64,000 nucleotides of DNA from contig NZ_JALQDG010000001.1 in assembly GCF_023631325.1 (NCBI RefSeq), positions 217,402-281,401 on the forward strand. The letters are read 5' to 3'. Positions 1-8,288 of this stretch are shown here, piece after piece. A program made the position numbers and the translations under genes. Positions within the stretch are counted from its first letter, which is position 1; every line of letters starts with the position of its first letter. A model generated the notes under the pieces. That model searched no databases and was not told where the DNA came from. It saw nothing but the letters and a program-made list of their open reading frames with translations. Source of the DNA: Caballeronia sp. INDeC2. GTDB lineage: Bacteria; Pseudomonadota; Gammaproteobacteria; Burkholderiales; Burkholderiaceae.

Positions 1-495
1 GTGTATCCGGGTACGTTCGACCCGCTCACTCGTGGGCATGAAGACATCGTCCGGCGCGCGTCGAGCATTTTCGATCAGCTCGTCGTGGGCGTCGCGCACA
101 GCCAGGCAAAGAAGCCGTTTTTCTCGCTGCAGGAGCGGCTGGATATCGCGCACGAGGTTCTCGGGCATTACCCGAACGTGCAGGTGAGCAGTTTCACCGG
201 GCTACTGAAGGATTTCGTGCGCAAGAACAACGCGCGCGTCATCGTGCGCGGACTGCGCGCCGTATCCGACTTCGAGTACGAGTTCCAGATGGCCGGGATG
301 AATCGCTATCTGCTGCCCGATGTCGAAACGATGTTCATGACGCCATCCGATCAGTATCAGTTCATCTCCGGCACCATTGTGCGCGAGATTGCGCAGCTGG
401 GCGGCGACGTGAGCAAGTTCGTGTTCCCGTCGGTGGAAAAGCGGCTGATCGACAAAGTCGGTATTCTGTCGCAGAAGGATCCTGCGGCGCCCTGA
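1..495 (+). CDS. coaD: Pantetheine-phosphate adenylyltransferase, 5' end outside window
   Basis: This enzyme transfers AMP from ATP to 4'-phosphopantetheine, the penultimate step of coenzyme A synthesis in the cytosol. Visible motifs are the nucleotidyltransferase signature [12 protein letters not shown] near the start and [20 protein letters not shown] near the end. The first base of the window is a GTG in frame, but in this family about four residues normally precede YPGTFDP, so the GTG is probably an internal Val codon and the true start lies upstream. The C-terminus is complete. Downstream comes the original upstream region of fdx, now cut off from that gene by the inserted element. Confidence 0.95.
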   Translation: MYPGTFDPLTRGHEDIVRRASSIFDQLVVGVAHSQAKKPFFSLQERLDIAHEVLGHYPNVQVSSFTGLLKDFVRKNNARVIVRGLRAVSDFEYEFQMAGMNRYLLPDVETMFMTPSDQYQFISGTIVREIAQLGGDVSKFVFPSVEKRLIDKVGILSQKDPAAP

Positions 496-576
496 GCGCC
501 GGGCCCGCGCGCTTCGTCGTTATCGAATGAGGCGCGCGGGCGTCATGCCGGTTTCGAAACCGGCGCAAGAGAGTGA

Positions 577-614
577 AGCATGTCTTTGATCATTACCGAC
601 GAGTGCATCAACTG
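577..614 (+). repeat. Left 38-bp direct repeat (attL-like), 5' end of fdx
   Basis: Identical to 5451-5488. It begins three bases before the fdx ATG and ends inside codon 12. The sequence in front of it (541-576, with a GAGAGTG ribosome-site-like stretch) is the original fdx leader behind coaD. Confidence 0.9.
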
Positions 615-615
615 A
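580..615 (+). pseudogene. Truncated fdx start, 11 codons
   Basis: The frame [11 protein letters not shown] is followed at once by TGA. It matches the first 11 residues of the intact ferredoxin at 5454. This is the severed 5' end of the original gene, left behind at the left border when the element inserted; it still carries the ancestral ribosome-binding region. The peptide holds only the first cluster cysteine and cannot be functional. Confidence 0.85.
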
Positions 616-690
616 AAAGTGGGGTCATATCAATTCGGTAACCGTAGGCTGAGGCTTTTCAGCATTTTCAATTGCACGAAGTCATGTTTT

Positions 691-708
691 TGCAACTCAA
701 CCGCAACT
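691..708 (+). repeat. Subterminal repeat, left (possible integrase arm site)
   Basis: TGCAACTCAACCGCAACT matches TGCAACTCAGCCGCAACA at 5346-5363, in the same orientation, at 16 of 18 positions (the first 17 bases differ at one). The left copy lies between the left repeat and the integrase start. Its placement near both ends suggests recombinase arm binding; no functional evidence. Confidence 0.4.
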
Positions 709-721
709 CAGAGACAAAAGC

Positions 722-1645
722 ATGGCGACATTCAGTCAACGCAATGGGCGTTGGCAGATCAAAATAAATCGTAAGGGCTTTCCTACGCAGTACAAATCGT
801 TTTCAACGAAAGCCGAAGGCCAGATTTGGGCGCGTTCCGTCGAAACCGCAATGGATGACGGGACGTGGGTCGATCCAGCCGGTACGACCGAAATAACCTT
901 CGGCAAGCTGCTGGAGCGGTACAAAGAGTCGGTTACACCGACAAAACGCAGCAGGCGCAGCGAGGAATACCGCATTGGAAAAATGATGCGGCACAAGATC
1001 GCTGAGTACAGCATGGGCAACCTCACAACCAGCATACTCGCGGACTATCGCGATCAACGACTCAAGGACGCGTCGAACTCATGCGTCTGTCGCGAACTGG
1101 CGACAATCAGTGCAGCCATAACGCATGCTCAGCGCGAGTGGGGGCTTAGCCTCAACAATCCTGCAAAGCTTGTCAAGAAGCCGCGATTACCGCCTGGTAG
1201 AAATCGCTTGTTGAAGCCTGCAGAGCTTGAGCGGCTGTTGCATGAATTGCATGCAGAGCGTCACGAGTCGCGTAGCAAGTGGCTTGTGCCGCTAGTTAAG
1301 CTTGCGCTCGAAACGGCAATGCGTCAGGGCGAATTGCTGTCTCTACTCTGGAGGCATGTTGACCTTGAGCGACGCGTCGCATATTTGCCCATCACAAAGA
1401 ATGGCAAGGACCGATATGTTCCGCTGAGTAGCGCAGCCATCGCGATTCTTGAAAGTCTGGAACGCGTTGATGAGCGCGTTATCCCGATCACTCAGAACGT
1501 CGTGCTCTGCGCATGGCCGAGAGCCTGCAGGCGCGCTGACATTGAAGATTTTCACTTCCACGATCTGCGTCACATGGCAACAACTCGACTTGCGCAGAAA
1601 CTGCCTGCTCAGTGTCAGTTTTCGGGACGAGATCGGATTTATTGA
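722..1645 (+). pseudogene. Tyrosine recombinase/integrase, C-terminally truncated
   Basis: The product resembles phage-type integrases: an N-terminal arm-binding region (MATFSQRNGRWQIKI), a SAM-like core-binding domain around residues 55-140, and a catalytic domain from about 170. The first catalytic Arg (ETAMRQGELL), the beta-hairpin Lys (TKNGKDRYVPLS) and the HDLRH box are present. About a dozen residues after HDLRH the frame leaves the family pattern and stops at 307 residues; the GH box and the Tyr nucleophile are missing. I see neither in the other frames up to 1745, so a deletion or replacement rather than a simple frameshift is likely. It would have driven site-specific insertion into fdx and is probably inactive now. 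Confidence 0.8.
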
Positions 1646-1846
1646 GGGGCGCTTGGGCCGGAGCAGAACCCGCGAACTTCTTGTTAGTGCCAAAGCGGCC
1701 AAACATCGAGTTCCGGGAAACGCGGGATTGAGCTTGCATGATTAATTTCCTTGAAAAGTTTGTTAATGCCGATCAGTTAATCGACAAAACGAACTTTAAA
1801 CAGGAGCGAAAATGCAAAATAGCCCGCGCAGTACCGAACGGGCCAT

Positions 1847-1882
1847 ACTTGCCTGCAAGTGGTTAACCGTTTGCAGGCAAGT
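1847..1882. other. Long stem-loop between integrase remnant and unknown gene
   Basis: Perfect 12-bp arms ACTTGCCTGCAA / TTGCAGGCAAGT enclose a 12-nt loop containing GGTTAACC. It lies just past the 3' end of the minus-strand gene at 1886. Further along the minus strand a GCCCG/CGGGC stem near 1821-1843 is followed by a T-rich stretch, so the pair may act as a transcription end. Confidence 0.5.
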
Positions 1883-1885
1883 CGT

Positions 1886-2524
1886 TCACTCTTTACTACC
1901 AAACGACATACCGTCCAGCCACTTGGTGATCGTGCGTTCGGCCTGATTCTCAGACAGTTCGATTTCGAGTTCAGCCGCCTTCGCAAGAACTGCTTTCTTG
2001 ACGGACAAGGCTGCATTGCGCTTGCTCGGGTATGGGTCTCCGTTGGGCTTGGCGGCTGCTTCCTTTCGCGCAAACTGTCGGAGCGGCGCGTACATCTCAT
2101 CGCGCTTGTTTGCTCCCGCACGTGAACGCTCAGACAAGGCATCCTTGCGAGCGCCTTTCATGAAGCCAACGCCGAATGCGACGCCCATCCAATACTGGGC
2201 ATGTCCGACGCCGATCCATGCGTTTTCGAGGTCATCTGCAGACCAAGATGCCAACGCACCGAGCGCATAGGCACAAGACAGTCGCATCATGTCGATGTTG
2301 CTGACTCCCGTATCGGCCGTTTCAAACCTGTCCTCGATTTCGTTCGGGTCGATATGCTGAGATACGAGCGCGTCGATAACGTCCGGCTTAAAATCGGCAG
2401 CAGTCTTATCGATGCCGAGGTTTTCGTACATCTGTGACAACTGGTCGAGCACCTGAAAAGCCATCGCCTGACATGCGGATCCGTCGTCGGTAGGGGTGTT
2501 TTTGATCGAGTGACCTGAACTCAT
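1886..2524 (-). CDS. Hypothetical protein of the integrated element
   Basis: I cannot assign a family to this 212-residue protein. The N-terminal half is mildly acidic (ADFKPDVIDALVSQHIDPNEIED), the middle is Ala/Gly-rich with a weakly hydrophobic stretch (AQYWMGVAFGVGFMKGARK), and the C-terminal third is basic and helical, ending in ERTITKWLDGMSFGSKE. That tail resembles ends I associate with accessory genes beside integrases, which is an impression and not a homology call. No signal peptide is evident. The ATG has only a weak purine-rich stretch (ACGGAACG) upstream. A 630-bp non-coding stretch separates it from the TIR module, so it is probably transcribed separately. Confidence 0.6.
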   Translation of the reverse strand: MSSGHSIKNTPTDDGSACQAMAFQVLDQLSQMYENLGIDKTAADFKPDVIDALVSQHIDPNEIEDRFETADTGVSNIDMMRLSCAYALGALASWSADDLENAWIGVGHAQYWMGVAFGVGFMKGARKDALSERSRAGANKRDEMYAPLRQFARKEAAAKPNGDPYPSKRNAALSVKKAVLAKAAELEIELSENQAERTITKWLDGMSFGSKE

Positions 2525-3157
2525 CGATTTAATCGTTCCGTGCGTTGTGGTATTGGGCTAAGACGTGTCTGATGCCGTGTGTACGAGGCAGATGTTGATT
2601 TGGCATGGGCTGTGAATTCGAAGCGCAGCTCGTGGGAACGGCGTTTCGGCGCGCTCTTCCGCTTCGTAGCTGCACCCGCAGCGAAGCCAAGCGGCGAAAC
2701 GTGTGGCAGCTTTTCTGCCAGGCCGTAGGGCAAATTGTCGGTCACACCGACGTTTGGGCGCAACCGGCGCATACGGTCTCGGTCGAAGCGCAGGGCGCTT
2801 GGCAATGGCGGTTTGGCGCGCTCTGTAGCTCTACACACGCTCCGCGCGAAAGCCGTGCTGCCAGATGCTTGGTGACGTTTTTGGCAAGCCAGAAGTCGGA
2901 CCCCGTTGCTGTGTGCGCAAGTCCGATTATCGGACTTGCGGGTTGCACGCTGAGCGGGCAGCTTGCCGACGCGAAGGAGGTCCGTTTAGTCAGGGCTCTG
3001 CCGCTTGGGCAAGGACGCGCTTTGCCAATTTGCCTTATCCGCGGGATTGACCACGTCACAGTTTGACGAATCTCAGTCGAGGCGTTTGCCGAATCGGGAG
3101 GCTGCGCCCGGTGTTAGCAAGCGTGTAAATGCGGCACTGTCGGATGCCCCACCGGCA
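2525..3157. other. Non-coding 630-bp stretch inside the element
   Basis: Open frames here (for example 2605-3066 plus and 2742-3059 minus) have no family resemblance, are rich in Cys/Arg/Ala and look like chance. The region holds a small TGGCAG/CTGCCA hairpin near 2704-2720 and a perfect 25-bp dyad at 2916-2940. It lies downstream of the TIR module and upstream of the unknown gene, so it may hold a terminator, a promoter or an RNA. Confidence 0.5.
2916..2940. repeat. Perfect 25-bp inverted repeat
   Basis: Arms CGCAAGTCCGAT and ATCGGACTTGCG flank a single central T. With a one-base centre it looks more like a protein-binding dyad or a recombination/nicking site than a transcription terminator, and no T-run follows on either strand. 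Confidence 0.7.
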
Positions 3158-3988
3158 TCAGATTGCGCCGAATCGCTTTAAGAGTTCGAGCTGCTTCTGC
3201 AGCTTCTCAATATCCATGCTGGAATCCAGCGTGACATTGACATTGAAGACAGCACGTGGCCCCGGTTGAGCGCCATTCGCCGGTGGCGAATCGGAGGCGG
3301 TTTCGCTGCTACTGCTAATTGACGTTGCTATGCCCGTTTCCGTCTCCGTGTCGGCGTCAGCGTCACTCTCCGTCCCGGCCACCTCGTCTGCCGATACATC
3401 CACAGGCAAGTCCGGCTCTATGGTGCTTACGTCGGTAACGCTCGGCGTAGTCGAAACATCGACCGATGCCATATGCGTAACGCGATCACCTTCAACGGCC
3501 ACCAGACCCGCGATCAGCATGCCAGCAAGATATAACTCCACACAGGTTTCTGTCTCGTCGGGATGGACCTTTAAGTCCGCAGCGCGTTGCTTCAGCTTGG
3601 CCTTCGTAACAGTGTCACCGTGGAAAGTATCGAAGAGCCTCTTGAACACTGCGGGCTTTAGCATCGCCCGTCTATACAGCGGAATCAACTCCTCTTGCGG
3701 TGACGCTGCGATCTGCTTCGCCAACGCATCGGCAGAGTAATTCGACTTCGCATCGCCGGTGAGGAAGCCATACTGCTTTAAAGCTGACAATCGGATGTCA
3801 CCGGTGCTACCCTTTGCTCCAAGCACGCCGGGATAGATAACATCCTTAGGCTGTGCACTGACGTGCGTCTTGCTGACTAACTTTCGGGCGTAGATAAGCG
3901 CATCTTTAAGCCCCACTCGCGGAAAAATGGCGCCGCCTTTTCTCCCGCCCTTGGGCATCTGGCGTATCTTTTTCTCTTCAGCAGTCAT
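3158..3988 (-). CDS. Partner of the TIR protein: winged-helix-like domain plus acidic linker and C-terminal helix
   Basis: A 276-residue cytosolic protein whose function is unknown. Residues 20-165 form a predicted alpha-rich, winged-helix-like domain (GLKDALIYARKLVSK, IRLSALKQYGFL, LKQRAADLKVHPDE), reminiscent by eye of DUF5343-type domains. Residues 170-245 are a disordered linker rich in Asp, Glu, Ser and Thr. Residues 246-276 give a beta-strand then an amphipathic helix (FNVNVTLDSSMDIEKLQKQL), plausibly for oligomerisation. Its ATG overlaps the TGA of the TIR gene (ATGA), so the two are translationally coupled and likely act together. It could be a sensor, scaffold or regulator of the TIR enzyme. 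Confidence 0.75.
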   Translation of the reverse strand: MTAEEKKIRQMPKGGRKGGAIFPRVGLKDALIYARKLVSKTHVSAQPKDVIYPGVLGAKGSTGDIRLSALKQYGFLTGDAKSNYSADALAKQIAASPQEELIPLYRRAMLKPAVFKRLFDTFHGDTVTKAKLKQRAADLKVHPDETETCVELYLAGMLIAGLVAVEGDRVTHMASVDVSTTPSVTDVSTIEPDLPVDVSADEVAGTESDADADTETETGIATSISSSSETASDSPPANGAQPGPRAVFNVNVTLDSSMDIEKLQKQLELLKRFGAI

Positions 3989-4947
3989 ACATCACCCTTC
4001 AGTGCATTGAGCAGATCGTCCAAGCCGGCCTTATAAGACTTCGAGAAATCGGCGTACCGCTTGTCGGCGATAATCTGTGGCATGGGCGAGTCATCAAGCT
4101 TCAGCGGCAAGATATGAACCTTTCGCCGTTGTACCTCATTAACGAGCGCATTGTTCAATTCTTTTTGAACCCAAGTAGAGTTAGCTGAATGCTCGCTCAT
4201 ACCGATCAGGAAGAAGTCGGAGCCAGCCAAGCCTTGAGCTATCTTTTCAGGTATCGAGTCTCCAACGCGTATTCGTTGCTCGTCGAGCCACACATCAATC
4301 CCGTTCGCAGTGAGATCGGCCGCGAGTTGACGGATGAAGGGCTTGTCCATTGAGCTGTGTGACAGGAACGCAATGCGCCGGTCTCTATCCTCCTTGTGGC
4401 GCAGCTCTTTCTTGCTCTCAGCCGCATCGACGAGGTCCTCAGCAACCAGACTTGGTTGCAGCGCACCAAGCGACTGGGCCCATTCAAGCAGAGGATTGAG
4501 ATCGCCTGGAACGAACGGCGAGATTCCAGCAAGCGTCGCCGCCTTGCGCAGGGCAACGTCCGTCTTATCGCCCAGTCTGAGAAACTGGCGTACTCCGGTT
4601 AAAAGCGGATGCCGAACGAGTGCCTCCTTGACCACCGCTTCCTTCTGTTCTTTAGAACCCTTGTAGGGGTAGGGAAGCACCAATGCGTAGCCCGACCCGA
4701 TACTGTCGACTAGCCCAATCTGACAGGCGTTCTTCAATAGCTTGCCCGCCGTTCGCGGGTCAATCCCAGCAAACTGGGCCACTAGGCCGTTTGAAGTTTT
4801 GTCCAGCCACGCGATCGCATCCAGTACGAAGAACAGCGAGTCAAGTTTAGCCGGCTCGAACCGTTGCGAATTAGTGGACTTTGGAAGTCGCTTCGGGGGT
4901 GTTTTCTTTGCGGCGGTCTTTTTTTTCGGCGTTGTTTTGGTCACCAT
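3985..4947 (-). CDS. TIR-domain protein with basic tail and winged-helix-like region, candidate defence NADase
   Basis: Numbered from the ATG at 4947, which has a GCAGAG site upstream (a TTG at 4962 is the alternative start), residues 3-25 are a Lys/Pro-rich basic tail and about 30-95 a winged-helix-like unit (GLVAQFAGIDPRTAGKLLKN). Residues 97-163 form a second helical region and about 190-320 a TIR domain (IAFLSHSSMDKPFIRQLAAD, DVWLDEQRIRVGDSI, SDFFLIGMSEHSANSTWVQK). In TIR NADases the catalytic Glu sits in the S..W...E segment; here E263 of NSTWVQKEL fits. Bacterial TIR proteins of this kind commonly deplete NAD during phage infection; activity here is inferred. The gene is coupled to the partner at 3988. 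Confidence 0.85.
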   Translation of the reverse strand: MVTKTTPKKKTAAKKTPPKRLPKSTNSQRFEPAKLDSLFFVLDAIAWLDKTSNGLVAQFAGIDPRTAGKLLKNACQIGLVDSIGSGYALVLPYPYKGSKEQKEAVVKEALVRHPLLTGVRQFLRLGDKTDVALRKAATLAGISPFVPGDLNPLLEWAQSLGALQPSLVAEDLVDAAESKKELRHKEDRDRRIAFLSHSSMDKPFIRQLAADLTANGIDVWLDEQRIRVGDSIPEKIAQGLAGSDFFLIGMSEHSANSTWVQKELNNALVNEVQRRKVHILPLKLDDSPMPQIIADKRYADFSKSYKAGLDDLLNALKGDV

Positions 4948-5101
4948 TGTGTATCTCTGCAAGCCGCCGCGAAGGTCACTCCTGGCCAGACGTCGACGGT
5001 ATTACCCGTTTGTACCCCTTTGAGATTCGTGACAATTTACCACACGCGCCCGACGTCGAAGTCGCGCGCTTTAACACACTCGGCTGTTTGCGTCGGCGTC
5101 G

Positions 5102-5296
5102 TCAACGCCCGATCTGCCTCGACTCCAAGGCAGCGAGCGCTTCAATGACAATTGGTTGCAGAGTTGAGCTAAGCACTCGCTGCGATTCGTTTGTGCCCAA
5201 GTCGATCACATATATTTTCGGGCCCATTGAAATCGCGTCGTTCGGGCACTCGGGCTCGCATACGTCGCAATTGTGTAGAAACGTCTTGCTGGTCAT
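5102..5296 (-). pseudogene. Inverted, diverged fdx fragment in a chimeric 64-codon frame
   Basis: On the minus strand the frame [20 protein letters not shown]... carries a block matching ferredoxin residues 11-34. The segment 5272-5201 aligns without gaps to 5484-5555 of the intact fdx, 63 of 72 bases identical by my count. Only one amino acid differs (Asp to Lys), so most changes are silent: it comes from another, once-functional ferredoxin gene. Similarity starts right at the right edge of the 38-bp repeat and ends abruptly, after which the frame is unrelated. It has one CxxCxxxC half-motif only and is unlikely to bind clusters as a ferredoxin. Probably a relic of an earlier recombination of the element. 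Confidence 0.7.
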
Positions 5297-5345
5297 GGCG
5301 GCGCATGCTATCTGACTTTGCGCGCTGCACAATTTGCAACACCTA

Positions 5346-5363
5346 TGCAACTCAGCCGCAACA
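5346..5363 (+). repeat. Subterminal repeat, right (possible integrase arm site)
   Basis: TGCAACTCAGCCGCAACA, partner of the motif at 691-708 and in the same orientation, about 88 bp inside the right repeat. Confidence 0.4.
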
Positions 5364-5415
5364 CGCAAACGTGATTTTGGGCAGTCATGCGCGACCGTCG
5401 ATAGGCTGAAAAAGC

Positions 5416-5708
<293 letters not shown>

Positions 5709-5723
5709 TAAGCCCTTCGCGTC

Positions 5724-6794
5724 CTACCCGATCAGCCCGTTCAGCGCGGCGACGAGCGCATTGCATTCGTCGGGCGTACCGATCGAGATGCGCAGATGCT
5801 GATCGATGCGCTGCAGCTTGAAGTGGCGCACGAAAATCTCTTTCGCCTTGAGTGCAGCGGCGAGCGCGGCGGCATCGTGCGCGGGATGTTTCGCGAACAC
5901 GAAGTTGGCGGCCGACGGCACCACGTCGAAGCCGAGCGCTTGCAGTTGCGCGGTCAATGTCTCACGGCTCGCGATGACCTTCGCGCAGCTTTCCTCGAAC
6001 CACGCCTGATCCTCGTACGATGCGAGCGCCGCGACCTGTGCGAGGCGATCGAGCGGATACGAGTTGAAGCTGTCCTTCACGCGTGTGAGCGCTTCGATGA
6101 GCGCCGGATCGCCGAACGCGAAGCCGACGCGCATGCCCGCCAGCGAACGCGCTTTGGACGTCGTCTGCACGACGAGCAGGTTCGGATAGGCATCGATCAG
6201 ATTCACGGCCGATTCCGCGCCGAAATCGACATACGCTTCATCGATGATCACGGGCGCGTCCGGATTCGCCTTCAGCAGCACTTCGATTTCCGAAAGCGGA
6301 AGCGCGCGGCCCGTCGGCGCATTCGGATTGGGAAGCAGCACGCCGCCGCCTGGGGCGCGGTAATCGTCGACATCGATTGCGAAATCCGCGTTCAAGGGCA
6401 CGGTCTCGTATTCGACGCCGTAGAGCTGCGCGTAGACCGGATAGAAGCTGTACGTGATGTCCGGGAAAGCAATCGGCTTGTCGTGCTTGAGCAGCGCCTG
6501 GAACGCGTGCGCGAGCACTTCGTCGGAACCGTTGCCGGCGAACGCCTGCTCGATGCGCAGCCCGTGATGCTTCGCAACCGCTTCGCGCAGCGCGCGCGCG
6601 GTCGGATCGGGATATTTACGCAGCGACGCGCCGCCATCTTCGCCGAGTTCGCGGCGAATCGCTTCGACGACGCGCGGCGACGGCGGATACGGGTTCTCGT
6701 TCGTGTTGAGCTTGACGGGATGCGCGAGCGCGGGCTGCTCGCCCGGCACATACGGCGTCAGACGATGGACGATATCGCTCCAGAAACGGCTCAA
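5724..6794 (-). CDS. hisC: Histidinol-phosphate aminotransferase
   Basis: PLP enzyme of histidine synthesis that converts imidazole acetol phosphate plus glutamate to histidinol phosphate. Seen: [12 protein letters not shown] near the N-terminus, DEAYVDF, the PLP lysine in [19 protein letters not shown], and a C-terminal LRISIGT arginine motif. I chose the TTG at 6794 (protein begins MSRFWSDIV, 356 residues) because a GGAG stands eight bases upstream and family members start there; a TTG at 6812 that overlaps the pth stop is the alternative. It follows pth on the same strand and converges on fdx. Confidence 0.92.
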   Translation of the reverse strand: MSRFWSDIVHRLTPYVPGEQPALAHPVKLNTNENPYPPSPRVVEAIRRELGEDGGASLRKYPDPTARALREAVAKHHGLRIEQAFAGNGSDEVLAHAFQALLKHDKPIAFPDITYSFYPVYAQLYGVEYETVPLNADFAIDVDDYRAPGGGVLLPNPNAPTGRALPLSEIEVLLKANPDAPVIIDEAYVDFGAESAVNLIDAYPNLLVVQTTSKARSLAGMRVGFAFGDPALIEALTRVKDSFNSYPLDRLAQVAALASYEDQAWFEESCAKVIASRETLTAQLQALGFDVVPSAANFVFAKHPAHDAAALAAALKAKEIFVRHFKLQRIDQHLRISIGTPDECNALVAALNGLIG

Positions 6795-6808
6795 GGTCGG
6801 CTCCAAAA

Positions 6809-7411
6809 TCAAGAGTTGCGGTGCAGGTTCATCATCGCACGCTCGGTTTCGCCGGCGACGACGAAGGGCATCACGGCGAGCGCGCGCTCGATCGACTGAT
6901 CGATCACGTCCTGTTCCTCGCGGCGCGGCGGCTTGAGCACGAAGTTCGCGACATCGGGCTTCGCGCCCGCGCGCGCGCCTTCGGGAATTAGATCGCGCGG
7001 ATGTCCTATCCCGATGCGCAACCGCCAGTATTGCTGCGACGACAGATGCGCAGAAATATCTTTGAGCCCGTTGTGCCCGCCGCTGCCGCCGCCGAGTTTC
7101 ATCTTGACGGTGCCGGGCGGCAGATCGAGTTCGTCGTGCGCGACGAGAATCTCGTCGGGAAGAATCTTGAAGAACTGCGCGAGCGCGACCACCGATTGTC
7201 CCGAGCGGTTCATGAAGGTCTGCGGTTCGAGCAGATGCACTTCGTGGCCGTGCAGACGTCCCTTGCCGTAGAAGCCGTGAAAGCGGCGCTCGTCGCGCAG
7301 CGTCGCGCCGGCATCGCGCGCGAACTGGTCGACGAACCAGAAGCCCGCGTTATGCCGCGTCGCGGTGTACTCGGCGCCCGGATTGCCCAGGCCGACAATC
7401 AGCTTGATCAT
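6809..7411 (-). CDS. pth: Peptidyl-tRNA hydrolase
   Basis: Cleaves peptidyl-tRNA released by stalled ribosomes, recycling tRNA in the cytosol. The family signature is clear: [20 protein letters not shown] with the catalytic His, then FMNRSGQSV, and [11 protein letters not shown] with the active-site Asp, and [13 protein letters not shown]. At 200 residues it is the usual length. It lies between rplY and hisC on the same strand; a strong terminator in front of it (7430-7463) separates it from rplY, so it probably has its own promoter. Confidence 0.96.
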   Translation of the reverse strand: MIKLIVGLGNPGAEYTATRHNAGFWFVDQFARDAGATLRDERRFHGFYGKGRLHGHEVHLLEPQTFMNRSGQSVVALAQFFKILPDEILVAHDELDLPPGTVKMKLGGGSGGHNGLKDISAHLSSQQYWRLRIGIGHPRDLIPEGARAGAKPDVANFVLKPPRREEQDVIDQSIERALAVMPFVVAGETERAMMNLHRNS

Positions 7412-7429
7412 GTCGAATCATGTAGAGCG

Positions 7430-7463
7430 AAAAAAAACCCGCCGGGGCTTGCGCGCCGGCGGG
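7430..7463 (-). terminator. Rho-independent terminator after rplY
   Basis: On the minus strand the stem CCCGCCGG / CCGGCGGG is followed by eight T. It sits between the rplY stop and the pth start. Confidence 0.85.
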
Positions 7464-7516
7464 TCACGTCGACCGTTCTTGCGAACGGATCGAGAGGATA
7501 GCGATATTCCGCGAGC

Positions 7517-8137
7517 TTACTCGGCCGCCGGCTTTTCGCCTTCAGCAGCTTCGCCAGTCCCTTCCGACACGACAGCGGCCGGAACGGTAGCCGAGGCCAC
7601 CACCGGGTTTTCCGCTTCGACGGAAACCGTCAGGCTCACGCCCTTCGGCAGCGGGATGTCCTTCGCGTGCATCGTCTGACCGGCTTCGATCTTCGCCAGA
7701 TCGATTTCCAGGAACTCAGGCAGGTCTGCCGGCAGGCATTCCACTTCCAGTTCCGTCACGACGTGCGAGATCACCGCGCCCGCCAGCTTCACGGCCGGGT
7801 TGGTTTCCTGGTTCATGAAGTGCAGCGGCACCTTGGTGTGCAGCTTCTTCTTCGCGTCGACGCGCTGGAAGTCCACGTGCAGCACGAGCTGCTTGAACGG
7901 GTGGTATTGCACGTCGCGCAGCAGAACCTGTTGCGACTTGCCGGCTACTTCCAGGTCGAGAATCGACGAGTGGAAAACTTCTTTCTTCAGGGCATGCCAC
8001 AGGGCGTTGTGGTCGAGTTCGACCAGTTGAACGTCCGTTTCACCACCGTACACGATACCCGGGGTCTTGCCCGAGTTGCGCAGGCGGCGGCTCGCACCCG
8101 TACCTTGCTTGCTACGCTCGAAAGCGACGACTTTCAT
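7517..8137 (-). CDS. rplY: 50S ribosomal protein L25 (CTC-type, long form)
   Basis: A 5S rRNA-binding ribosomal protein. The N-terminal half is the L25 domain ([26 protein letters not shown]); the C-terminal half is the TL5/CTC beta domain ([20 protein letters not shown]), followed by an Ala/Glu-rich tail ([15 protein letters not shown]). At 206 residues it is the two-domain form usual in beta-proteobacteria, not the short E. coli form. It lies between prs and pth, with an AGGAGTG-like ribosome site before the ATG. Confidence 0.95.
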   Translation of the reverse strand: MKVVAFERSKQGTGASRRLRNSGKTPGIVYGGETDVQLVELDHNALWHALKKEVFHSSILDLEVAGKSQQVLLRDVQYHPFKQLVLHVDFQRVDAKKKLHTKVPLHFMNQETNPAVKLAGAVISHVVTELEVECLPADLPEFLEIDLAKIEAGQTMHAKDIPLPKGVSLTVSVEAENPVVASATVPAAVVSEGTGEAAEGEKPAAE

Positions 8138-8245
8138 GTTTCACTCCTCTATCTGCCCGCGACCAGGCAGGGAAACCGGGATCATCGAAAATTTGCGATC
8201 CCAAAACAAGCGACGCGAACCTTCGTTCGTTCGCGCCGATCATGC

Positions 8246-8272
8246 AAAAACGCGAAGCGTGCGCCTCGCGTT
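8246..8272 (-). terminator. Terminator after prs
   Basis: On the minus strand a 10-bp stem AACGCGAGGC / GCTTCGCGTT (one G-T pair) with a 4-nt loop runs into a T-rich end. It lies 17 bp beyond the prs stop codon. Confidence 0.7.
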
Positions 8273-8288
8273 CCTTGCTCAATTCTGT

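Noticed and set aside
2605..3066. 153-codon open frame inside the element
   Set aside because: Cys/Arg/Ala-rich, no ribosome site, an overlapping open frame of similar quality on the other strand, and it runs across the perfect 25-bp dyad.
3985..4947. TIR protein as part of Thoeris
   Set aside because: No ThsA-like NADase with SIR2 and SLOG domains is adjacent; the partner is a different, winged-helix-like protein.
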